DNA of 64,000 nt from the NCBI RefSeq assembly GCF_025567045.1, contig NZ_JAOQJK010000004.1, forward strand, positions 248,001 to 312,000, in the 5' to 3' direction. The notes under the pieces were generated by a model. That model was not told where the DNA came from. It ran no database searches and saw nothing but the letters and a program-made list of their open reading frames with translations. Position numbers and translations under genes: made by a program. Source of the stretch: Barnesiella propionica (GTDB lineage: Bacteria; Bacteroidota; Bacteroidia; Bacteroidales; Barnesiellaceae). Shown piece by piece: positions 18,266-25,188 of this stretch (the first letter of the stretch is position 1; the number at the start of each line of letters is the position of its first letter).

Positions 18266-18322
18266 TAAGCCATGTGAGAACTGCCTAAAACCACTATTTT
18301 TTGCCAAAGCGGAGAAAAAGAA

Positions 18323-18354
18323 AAAGCTCTGAAATCCTTGAATTTCAGAGCTTT
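18323..18354 (-). terminator. Terminator of tRNA-Asp
   Basis: A 13-bp perfect stem (18323-18335 with 18342-18354) with a 6-base loop is followed, on the minus strand, by a T-rich run. It lies 25 bases past the tRNA 3' end, on the element side of the attachment site. Confidence 0.8.
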
Positions 18355-18377
18355 GCTTTAATTTGCTATTTGCTTTC

Positions 18378-18390
18378 GCGGTGCGGACGG
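18378..18390. repeat. Right attachment repeat in tRNA-Asp
   Basis: The same 13 bases as 15910-15922. They cover the acceptor-stem 3' strand, part of the T-arm and one base beyond the tRNA. Confidence 0.7.
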
Positions 18391-18452
18391 GACTCGAACC
18401 CGCGACCCCATGCGTGACAGGCATGTATTCTAACCAGCTGAACTACCACACC
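18379..18452 (-). tRNA. tRNA-Asp (GTC)
   Basis: The minus strand folds as a 74-base cloverleaf without encoded CCA. The acceptor stem is GGTGTGG with CCGCACC, the D-arm is GTTC/GAAT-type, the anticodon loop CTGTCAC gives anticodon GTC, and the T-arm GCGGGTTCGAGTCCCGT is followed by discriminator G. Its 3' end is the integration site of the element on its left. Confidence 0.95.
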
Positions 18453-18590
18453 AAATTTCCATTTTGCAATTTGTGATTGCCTCTCTTGGCCTCAATTGCG
18501 AGTGCAAATATAGAGGCTTTTTTTGAATCTCACAATAGTTTTCGAAAAAAATATTTTTTTCGGTATAAATTCTTTTTCCTTTCTGAAATG

Positions 18591-19625
18591 TTATAAGAGC
18601 ATTATGTTATGTTGAGTACACTTTTTCATTTGATCTTCGGGCCATATACTGGCTTGTACTTCACCAATATGAGCTTTCTGTAAAAGATACATACATAGCC
18701 GGGATTGTCCTATACCGCCTCCAATAGAAAGAGGGAGTTCTTCGTTCAGTAGTGATTTATGGAAACTGAGTTCCGTACGTTCCATACAGTTACGTAATTC
18801 TAATTGGCGTAATAAGGAGTTTTTATTAACACGGATACCCATGGATGATAGTTCGAACGCACATTCGAGGATGGGATTCCAGAGTATAATGTCGCCGTTG
18901 AGCCCGAAATACCCGTCGCTGTTGGGTGTGACCCAGTCATCGTAGTCGGGGGCGCGTCCGTCGTGGGGTTCTCCGTTACTTAGCGTATTACCTATGCCGA
19001 TAAGAAAAATTGCCCCGTATTTGCGGGCGGCTTTTGCCTCCCGGTCTTTAGCCGGAAGAGTGGGGTATTGCCGCAGAAGTTCTTCGGCATGCAGGAATGT
19101 TATGTTGTCGGGCAATTGAGGAGTTATATGCGGGAATTCGGCATATATCTTTTGTTCTATTTCTTTGATAGCCTTATATATTTTTTCTACCGTATTTTTT
19201 AGATAGTCGAGATTGCGGTCCCGTTCTGTTATGGTTTGTTCCCAGTCCCACTGGTCTACATAAAGAGAATGCAGATTATCAAGTTCTTCATGCGTGCGTA
19301 TGGCATTCATATCGGTATATAAGCCGTAGCCTGGCGCGATACCATAGGCTCCTAGTTTCATTCTTTTCCATTTGGCAAGAGAATGTACGACTTCGGCCTT
19401 ACGGTCATCCATGGATTTGATGGGGAATGAGACCGCATGTTCATTTCCGTTGAGATCGTCATTGATTCCGGTTCCGGACAGTACGAACAGAGGGGCTGTT
19501 ACCCGTCTGAGGTTCAGTGTCTTTGCCAGTTTTTCCTCGAATGAATCTTTTAGAGTTTTTATAGCCTTTTCTGTTGTTTCAGGCAATAATTTGAGTTTGT
19601 ATGATTTAGGTATGATAAATGCCAT
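18591..19625 (-). CDS. asnA: Aspartate-ammonia ligase (asparagine synthetase A)
   Basis: The 344-residue protein matches AsnA, which makes asparagine from aspartate, ammonia and ATP in the cytoplasm. Landmarks are VTAPLFVLSGTGINDDLNG, AEVVHSLAKWKR, LHSLYVDQWDWEQ, and GGGIGQSRLCMYLL close to the C-terminus, all typical of this class II aminoacyl-tRNA-synthetase-like fold. Length is normal. The gene is single, with a good -7 promoter box 41 bases upstream. Its position next to tRNA-Asp is probably chance. Confidence 0.97.
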   Translation of the reverse strand: MAFIIPKSYKLKLLPETTEKAIKTLKDSFEEKLAKTLNLRRVTAPLFVLSGTGINDDLNGNEHAVSFPIKSMDDRKAEVVHSLAKWKRMKLGAYGIAPGYGLYTDMNAIRTHEELDNLHSLYVDQWDWEQTITERDRNLDYLKNTVEKIYKAIKEIEQKIYAEFPHITPQLPDNITFLHAEELLRQYPTLPAKDREAKAARKYGAIFLIGIGNTLSNGEPHDGRAPDYDDWVTPNSDGYFGLNGDIILWNPILECAFELSSMGIRVNKNSLLRQLELRNCMERTELSFHKSLLNEELPLSIGGGIGQSRLCMYLLQKAHIGEVQASIWPEDQMKKCTQHNIMLL

Positions 19626-19666
19626 ATTTCTTTATAATGTATATTTATAATTTTGAGTTTATATTG

Positions 19667-19674
19667 CAAATATA
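19667..19674 (-). promoter_or_regulatory. -7 box for asnA
   Basis: On the minus strand this reads TATATTTG, an exact TAnnTTTG element, placing the transcript start about 35 bases before the asnA start codon. Confidence 0.55.
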
Positions 19675-19825
19675 TAACAAATGTTTTGAATAATGATAAT
19701 TTATACATCATTTTGCTTTAATTTAAATGAATATATAATTCATAATGATATTATGTAGATGTAAAATTGTGTATTCATGTGCCCGTCAAAGAGTATACAG
19801 GGGAGACTTTTATATCGTTTTTTTG

Positions 19826-19833
19826 TATATTTG
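19826..19833 (+). promoter_or_regulatory. -7 box for the gene at 19869
   Basis: TATATTTG, 35 bases before the start codon, preceded by a T-rich stretch. Confidence 0.55.
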
Positions 19834-19868
19834 TTTTTTACTTATTTTAATTTAATAGCGTTGTTATA

Positions 19869-20372
19869 ATGAGATATGAGCGTTATATATTCGTTGTCTT
19901 GTTTGCAGGTATATTGTTGTTATTGCAAGCTGGAAATGTGAAGCCAGTGAGATCTGCTGTTAACGATACTCTTACCGAGGTGGAAGCCGGAGAGATGCTG
20001 TCGCGTCTTGGAGTAGGAAAGAGCATGAAAAATATCGGTAAGTTTACTTCCGAAGCAGTAGGTTTATATGACTTTGATAAAAAGATATCGGGACGTAAAG
20101 AGACATTTTTGTTGAAGAATAATACGACCGAGCATATTTCCAGAATAAAACTTAAACTGGTGTATAAATCGCCTTCGGGTGATATGATTGATTACAGGGA
20201 GGTAATGGTGGAGTGCGATTTGTTACCGAAGACTACACGGCAGGTACAGATTGATAGTTTCGACAAATCGGGGCAATATTATTTCTATAAGAATGTTCCC
20301 CGTAAAGGAGGCGGTTTCCCTTTTAAGGTATATTATGATCTGTTGCGTTATGACGTGGTTGTAGAGCCTTGA
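19869..20372 (+). CDS. Secreted protein of unknown function
   Basis: No family is recognised with certainty. A signal peptide (IFVVLFAGILLLLQAGNV) is followed by about 140 residues. These include a conserved-looking core, LKNNTTEHISRIKLKLVYKS, that alternates like strands of an immunoglobulin-like or FxLYD-like beta sandwich. Such domains in Bacteroidales sit in the periplasm or on the surface. The gene is preceded by its own promoter box and is not obviously in an operon with hsp20 downstream. Confidence 0.75.
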   Translation: MRYERYIFVVLFAGILLLLQAGNVKPVRSAVNDTLTEVEAGEMLSRLGVGKSMKNIGKFTSEAVGLYDFDKKISGRKETFLLKNNTTEHISRIKLKLVYKSPSGDMIDYREVMVECDLLPKTTRQVQIDSFDKSGQYYFYKNVPRKGGGFPFKVYYDLLRYDVVVEP

Positions 20373-20521
20373 TAATACTTTTTTAATACTTCTCTTGAAC
20401 TTTAACGGATTACTGGCTGTCAAATTTTCTTTTGTATTGTTTTATAATCATCGGGACAAATGGAATTTTGGTTCCGGTATAAAGTTATAACACAATTAAA
20501 TTAAAATCAGGAGGAATTATT

Positions 20522-20947
20522 ATGACACCTGCAAAAGCATCGCAAAACTGGCTTCCCGGAATTTTCAATGATTTTTTTGGAAATGAATGGATCGCTAAGT
20601 CAAACAGTTCGGCCCCGGCTATCAACATTCTGGAGACAGATAAAGAGTATGAGGTGGAGATTGCCGCCCCGGGAATAACTAAGGACGATTTTAATGTGAC
20701 AGTTACGAAAGATAATCATCTTATCGTTACTGTTGAGAATAAAAGTGAAAATGAAGAAAAGGATAAAAAAGGTAAATTTCTTCGTCGTGAATTTTCGTAT
20801 TCTCAGTTCCAGCAAACTCTTATTCTACCTGATAACGTAGAGAAAGACGCTATAGAGGCTAAACAGGAGAATGGAGTACTTACCGTAACTATTCCTAAGA
20901 AGAAAGCTCCAGAAGCTACGGAGCCTAAAAAAATAGCTGTGAAATAA
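20522..20947 (+). CDS. Hsp20 family small heat-shock protein
   Basis: The 141-residue protein has a short N-terminal arm, an alpha-crystallin domain (about 38-128; AINILETDKEYEVEIAAPGI and the late GVLTVTIPKK strand), and a C-terminal tail carrying the KKIAV sequence that binds neighbouring subunits. These chaperones hold unfolding proteins in the cytoplasm. An unusually strong ribosome site (aggagg) lies just upstream at about 20511-20516, which is rare in Bacteroidota and suggests high expression on demand. Confidence 0.95.
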   Translation: MTPAKASQNWLPGIFNDFFGNEWIAKSNSSAPAINILETDKEYEVEIAAPGITKDDFNVTVTKDNHLIVTVENKSENEEKDKKGKFLRREFSYSQFQQTLILPDNVEKDAIEAKQENGVLTVTIPKKKAPEATEPKKIAVK

Positions 20948-20966
20948 GTGGTTGTGAAATATTAGG

Positions 20967-21013
20967 AACCTGCTCATGTTTTTTATTTTCGGAAAAATAT
21001 GGGCAGGTTTTTT
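20967..21013. terminator. Terminator between hsp20 and DMT exporter
   Basis: Arms 20967-20977 (aacctgctcat) and 20999-21009 pair with one G-T, followed by a run of T. The hairpin reaches the stop codon of the convergent exporter gene. Confidence 0.7.
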
Positions 21014-21899
21014 ATCGGGTCTCTTTTTGCCATTGCAAAGTGAGCAGGGCTATGGTGATAATGATTATGCCGGTGACAGATTGCCAGTCGGGTTTTTCTC
21101 CCGGAAGAATTATCCAGCTGAGGATTACTCCCGAGACGGGAACGACAAATTTCCACATATTCAGTTCGGATACCTTTACTTCGGGATTTTTAAGTAATGA
21201 ATACCAGATGGAAAATCCGGCGGCAGGAATGAGTGCCAGCCATATCCATGCGAGGTAGAATTCTGCAGTATAGTCGCGCAGATGCCAGTCGGGTTCGGTA
21301 AACCACGATACTGCATAGAGTATGAGGCCTCCTGTAAAATTGGCGAAAGCGGTGAGCATGACCGGATCGACTCGGTTCCGGTTCTTTGCCACGATGATAT
21401 TCGTAGCTGCTCCGGTTATATTGCTGATGATAAGCAGGAATATACCGAGGTAAAAAGTATTGTTGCTTGCGTTTAATGTACCCTTTGTTGTGCTTATGAA
21501 TACAATGCCTGTCATTCCTAAGAGGATAGCGATGACCTTGCGTAGACCGAGTTTGTCGTTTTTAATGGTGAAGTGTGCCATAACAGCTACAAAAAGCGGA
21601 CCTCCTCCGATAATGATTGCCGATACCGCAGCCGGAACTTTGTCAAGTCCCATAAAAAAGAGACCGTATTGTATGAATGTCTGGAGTATACCGAAAAACA
21701 ACATATACTTCCATTGTTTCAGGTTAGCTTTCCAATCGGTTTTCTGGTATATAAGAAAAGGTATGAGCAATATCCCTGCCAGTGTAAATCTCATACCGGA
21801 AAGATGCAACGGAGTTGTGTAAGTGAAACCTATTTTGGCTCCTGCGAAAGCAGATCCCCATAATATACATGCAAGTATTGCCGGAAGTTTTGTTCTCAT
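21012..21899 (-). CDS. EamA/DMT-family exporter
   Basis: The 295-residue protein has ten hydrophobic helices in two EamA repeats (about 5-140 and 150-290). Typical signatures are ACILWGSAFAGAKIG, LSGMRFTLAGILL and, in the second half, LIPAAGFSIWYSLL. Members export amino acids, metabolites or drugs across the inner membrane; the substrate cannot be read from sequence. The gene follows the GT2 gene by nine bases on the same strand and probably shares its transcript. Confidence 0.9.
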   Translation of the reverse strand: MRTKLPAILACILWGSAFAGAKIGFTYTTPLHLSGMRFTLAGILLIPFLIYQKTDWKANLKQWKYMLFFGILQTFIQYGLFFMGLDKVPAAVSAIIIGGGPLFVAVMAHFTIKNDKLGLRKVIAILLGMTGIVFISTTKGTLNASNNTFYLGIFLLIISNITGAATNIIVAKNRNRVDPVMLTAFANFTGGLILYAVSWFTEPDWHLRDYTAEFYLAWIWLALIPAAGFSIWYSLLKNPEVKVSELNMWKFVVPVSGVILSWIILPGEKPDWQSVTGIIIITIALLTLQWQKETR

Positions 21900-21908
21900 A
21901 TCTTTATA

Positions 21909-23081
21909 TTACCGCTGGAACCCCCATGTATAGTTTTTATTACGGCTGAAACGTCCTACAAGCCTAAAGTATAGATTTGCGAACGGATGTATAAGTGTGA
22001 AGAAAGGCAGAGAGAATGCCAGCTTGCGACTGTTCAGTAATTTGGCGGCATTCCTGTAAACGATTGTTTGAATGACGAAATGTATTATAAGCAATAATAA
22101 CCCGATAACGGAAAGTACCGCATTGTAGAATATACCTGTGATAATAAGAAAAAAAGTACCTGCATAAAAGAGCCATGCTGTCAATTCTTCCAGCGGAAAT
22201 AGTATTTTGGCCTTTGTATGGAGATAGCGGGATGTGAAATCATATTGCAATTTCAGTTCTTTCCAGGCCCGATAATTATCGTCGTATTCGGTTATCATGT
22301 GACTTTCAGGCGACAGTTCTGTGCGGGTATTGGTGTGACCGGCTATCTCATTAATGAAAAGGTCATCGTCTCCGAAATGAAGGTTAAGATGCTGCGAGAA
22401 ACCTTTATTTTCAAAAAACAGGGATTTGCGGTATGCCAGATTGGCTCCAGTTCCCCGGTAAGGTCTGTTTAACAGTGCGAACGAGAGATATTTTAATGTG
22501 TACATCAGCCTATTGAAAGCTGCGTACCGACTGGTATGTCCTGACATGTATGCATGTCCTATGACAATATCGATTCCGGGGATGAAATTCCGGGCTATTT
22601 TTTGCAGCCATATCCGGCTTCCGGGATGGCAGTTGGCGTGTGTAAGAACGATAATGTCGTATTTGGCTGCTTTTATGCCAAGAGTGAGAGCCAGTTTTTT
22701 ACGGCTTAAGTTGCGGGCTTCGTCGGGAATATAGGTTTGGTAAAGATGTTTGTAACGGCATTCCAATGCTGAAGTTACGTCCTTTGTATCGTCTGTAGAG
22801 CCGTCATTTACCACTATTACTTCATATTTCGGATATTCCTGTTCCAATATTTCAGGCAGATATTTCTCCAGGTTTTCGGCATCGTTCTTAGTATATACGA
22901 CAACGGAGAGGGGAGGATATTCCTGAAGAAAATGTAGGTTTTTTTTATCTTTTTTTCTTATGAATGTCGTCGGCCGGTTGAAAAAATATAAATAGTAAAA
23001 GAGTTCTATAAAAAAAAGGAGTGCGACCACACTCATGATTATGATTTCTATAGTATTGAACGAAAGACTGAAATGAATCAT
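21909..23081 (-). CDS. Membrane GT2 glycosyltransferase
   Basis: An N-terminal membrane helix (IIIMSVVALLFFIELFYYLY) is followed by a GT-A domain: PPLSVVVYTKNDAENLE, VIVVNDGSTDDT, DIIVLTHANC in place of a classic DXD, and GDDDLFINEIA. Two or three more helices end the protein. Such enzymes add sugars to lipid carriers or extend polymers at the inner membrane. A Met at 23114 is in frame, but a -7 promoter box covers that position, so the Met at 23081 is the more likely start. Confidence 0.88.
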   Translation of the reverse strand: MIHFSLSFNTIEIIIMSVVALLFFIELFYYLYFFNRPTTFIRKKDKKNLHFLQEYPPLSVVVYTKNDAENLEKYLPEILEQEYPKYEVIVVNDGSTDDTKDVTSALECRYKHLYQTYIPDEARNLSRKKLALTLGIKAAKYDIIVLTHANCHPGSRIWLQKIARNFIPGIDIVIGHAYMSGHTSRYAAFNRLMYTLKYLSFALLNRPYRGTGANLAYRKSLFFENKGFSQHLNLHFGDDDLFINEIAGHTNTRTELSPESHMITEYDDNYRAWKELKLQYDFTSRYLHTKAKILFPLEELTAWLFYAGTFFLIITGIFYNAVLSVIGLLLLIIHFVIQTIVYRNAAKLLNSRKLAFSLPFFTLIHPFANLYFRLVGRFSRNKNYTWGFQR

Positions 23082-23111
23082 TTTGAGAATAGTATAACGA
23101 TTTTTCAACTG

Positions 23112-23119
23112 CAAACGTA
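23112..23119 (-). promoter_or_regulatory. -7 box for GT2/DMT unit
   Basis: Minus-strand TACGTTTG. Transcription would start near 23105, inside the longer alternative frame of the GT2 gene, which argues for the shorter protein. Confidence 0.5.
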
Positions 23120-23244
23120 CATAACTTTTTATATTCCTGAAACTTGTACAGCTAAATATTTATTGTGAATTAATTCATTTTTATTTTTCGCTGTAACAGG
23201 GACTATATCGGTATAATTTTTTGCTTTTGGGTTTGATGAAAATA

Positions 23245-23994
23245 TTAGTCGATATTTAGTATTTTTTTTAGTTGTTTTAAACGGAATATCCTGATAAATG
23301 TGTTTATGAAATTTTCGCCGAAAACAGCTATCAATGCTTTTTTTATATCATATAATATCACAATTCTTTTGGGTATCCATGTTTTGGAGAAATGATGAAT
23401 ACAATGTGAATTTTCGGTAAGATGTATTTTTCCTGTATCATCATCTTTAGGACTGAAAAATTCGGTAGGAAATACTTTTATTTTATCTAATTCCTGATAT
23501 TTATTTTCAAGTCTGAGGTTTTTGGCGACTAAGTGTTCAGTGATAAAAACCGTATTAGCAACTATTTTTTTGGGATCGTCCGGATTAAAAAATCGTCTGC
23601 CAGTATAGTAGTCCAGTAATTCTTTGATTAGGGAATTGTTTTTTTCTGCACCTATTATGGCGGAAGCAACCCATTTATTGCTCTCAAATCCGATGAATGC
23701 AGGATTGTTAAGAAATTTGTCAAATGATTTTAGTAGTTCTACATCGGTGTCCAGATAAATACCGCCTTCGTTGTATAAAGCGTATAACCGGACATAATCT
23801 GACACGAATGCATATTTTTTGCAGTGATATGCTTCTTGTACAAATAAATTGGAATTAATATCAAATGTATTTTCATTCCATTCTTTGATTTCATATCCGG
23901 GTAAATGACGTTTCCATGAATCTATGTATTTCAGTGTTTTTTTTGACATTTCGCCATGTCCGAACCAACAATAGTGTATAGTTTTGGGTATCAT
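23245..23994 (-). CDS. GT32-like capsular glycosyltransferase
   Basis: The 249-residue protein has the Gly_transf_sug (OCH1/GT32) pattern. It starts MIPKTIHYCWFG, then has SWKRHLPGYEIKEWNE, FVSDYVRLYALYNEGGIYLD and the metal-binding DXD in LDTDVE. GT32 enzymes transfer sugars such as mannose or galactose onto growing glycans in the cytoplasm. It is transcribed away from the exopolysaccharide operon that begins at 24359, and the shared promoter region suggests joint use. The final sugar specificity is unknown. Confidence 0.9.
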   Translation of the reverse strand: MIPKTIHYCWFGHGEMSKKTLKYIDSWKRHLPGYEIKEWNENTFDINSNLFVQEAYHCKKYAFVSDYVRLYALYNEGGIYLDTDVELLKSFDKFLNNPAFIGFESNKWVASAIIGAEKNNSLIKELLDYYTGRRFFNPDDPKKIVANTVFITEHLVAKNLRLENKYQELDKIKVFPTEFFSPKDDDTGKIHLTENSHCIHHFSKTWIPKRIVILYDIKKALIAVFGENFINTFIRIFRLKQLKKILNID

Positions 23995-24053
23995 ATATTA
24001 CTTGTCTAATAGTAAAATCCAATGATTTGGGTTGTTGCTTTTTGATTTATTTA

Positions 24054-24061
24054 CAAATGTA
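24054..24061 (-). promoter_or_regulatory. -7 box for GT32-like gene
   Basis: Minus-strand TACATTTG, 60 bases before the start codon, in the 363-base divergent spacer 23995-24358. That spacer is very AT-rich and shows no other element. Confidence 0.45.
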
Positions 24062-24321
24062 CTAAGATTTTTATTGCGAAGCAAATATCAGTTTATTTTT
24101 ACAGGATATAATAATATGCTTAATTTTTTAGTAAAAAAATATATTGATTTTTTGTATAAAAAGAATATCATCCTTGTATACTGGGTTATGTGATTCAGGC
24201 GGCTGGGAATATTATGAAATATATGATAAATAAATCTCATAAAAAAGATTTATTTATATAATAAAGATTCTATTTTGCCGTTTCATGAATGTAGTGTTTT
24301 TTATGTTTAAGAATATTGTGT

Positions 24322-24329
24322 TATCTTTG
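24322..24329 (+). promoter_or_regulatory. -7 box of the exopolysaccharide operon
   Basis: TATCTTTG, an exact TAnnTTTG match, 29 bases before the start codon at 24359. No inverted repeat flanks it, so this promoter does not look invertible. Confidence 0.6.
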
Positions 24330-24358
24330 CCGAACTTTGACTGAAAAAATAATTTGGA

Positions 24359-25159
24359 ATGAAGAACAAGATACTTTTACTGTTTTTTTTAACTGTTTTC
24401 GTAGTTTCCTGTAAAACAAATAAACAAGTAGTATATTTTCAAAATGTAGAGGAACAGACAGGCGAATTGTCTAAAGTACCGGTAGATTACGAATTGAAAA
24501 TTGCTCCGGATGACCAATTAGCTATTTCTATTACTTCTTCTGTCCCGGAAGCGGTTGCAGCATATAATCTTCCCGCGATTACCTATTCGATTCCCGGAGA
24601 AAAAACATTTAATACAATGCCCAGTATTCCTTTGTATATAGTGAATGGGGAAGGTAATATCTCATTGCCGGTTCTCGGCGAAGTTCATGTGGCAGGAAAA
24701 ACGAGAGGAGAGGTAGAGAATATGATTCGTTCTATGCTGAGCCAGGATATCAAAGATGCTTTGGTAAATGTTCAATTGAAAAATTTTAAGGTGGTCGTAT
24801 TAGGGGAGGTAAGAGAACCTGGTGCTGTATCTGTAAATAGTGATCGTATTTCAATATTGGATGCTATTGCAATGGCTGGTGATTTGACCATATATGGAGA
24901 GAGAACCAATGTTTTGGTTGTACGTGAACAAGACGGGAAAAAAGAATTTTATAGAGTTGACCTCACAGACCCTGCCGTTTTTGCTTCACCGTGTTACTAT
25001 TTGAAACAGAACGATGTGATATATATTTCTCCTAATAAATCCCAGCAAGCAAATTCTCGATATAGCCAGAATGGTCAATTTAATGTGTCTATTGTTTCGA
25101 CAATAGTAGGTGCAGTATCGGTATTGGCATCATTGGCTATTGCATTATTTATTAAGTAA
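24359..25159 (+). CDS. Wza-like polysaccharide export lipoprotein
   Basis: The 266-residue protein has a lipobox ending at Cys18 (VVSCK). A Poly_export domain (about 45-140, with YELKIAPDDQLAISI and GNISLPVLGEVHVAGKT) and an SLBB domain (about 150-235, with VLGEVREPGAV) follow. A C-terminal hydrophobic segment near 243-265 may cross a membrane. It would form the outer-membrane exit channel for the glycan made by this locus. It is the first gene of the operon, 29 bases before the Wzc kinase gene. Confidence 0.94.
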   Translation: MKNKILLLFFLTVFVVSCKTNKQVVYFQNVEEQTGELSKVPVDYELKIAPDDQLAISITSSVPEAVAAYNLPAITYSIPGEKTFNTMPSIPLYIVNGEGNISLPVLGEVHVAGKTRGEVENMIRSMLSQDIKDALVNVQLKNFKVVVLGEVREPGAVSVNSDRISILDAIAMAGDLTIYGERTNVLVVREQDGKKEFYRVDLTDPAVFASPCYYLKQNDVIYISPNKSQQANSRYSQNGQFNVSIVSTIVGAVSVLASLAIALFIK

Positions 25160-25188
25160 TTTATCCTCGCTGAAATTATATTGTTGAT

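Larger units (their letters stand above)
15910..18390. mobile_element. Decayed mobilizable element in tRNA-Asp
   Basis: A 13-base sequence from the 3' end of tRNA-Asp (18378-18390) recurs exactly at 15910-15922, as expected when an element inserts into a tRNA 3' end and restores it. Between the copies lie an Xis-like helix-turn-helix gene, an unknown membrane protein gene, a frameshifted mobilization gene and the first 51 residues of a tyrosine integrase beside the tRNA. No complete integrase or relaxase remains, so the element cannot move by itself. At about 2.5 kb it is a deletion remnant of a mobilizable or conjugative transposon. Confidence 0.75.

Noticed and set aside
24000..24358. Invertible capsule promoter as in Bacteroides fragilis
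   Set aside because: No inverted repeats flank the promoter, and no UpxY/UpxZ-like genes or nearby invertase are present.
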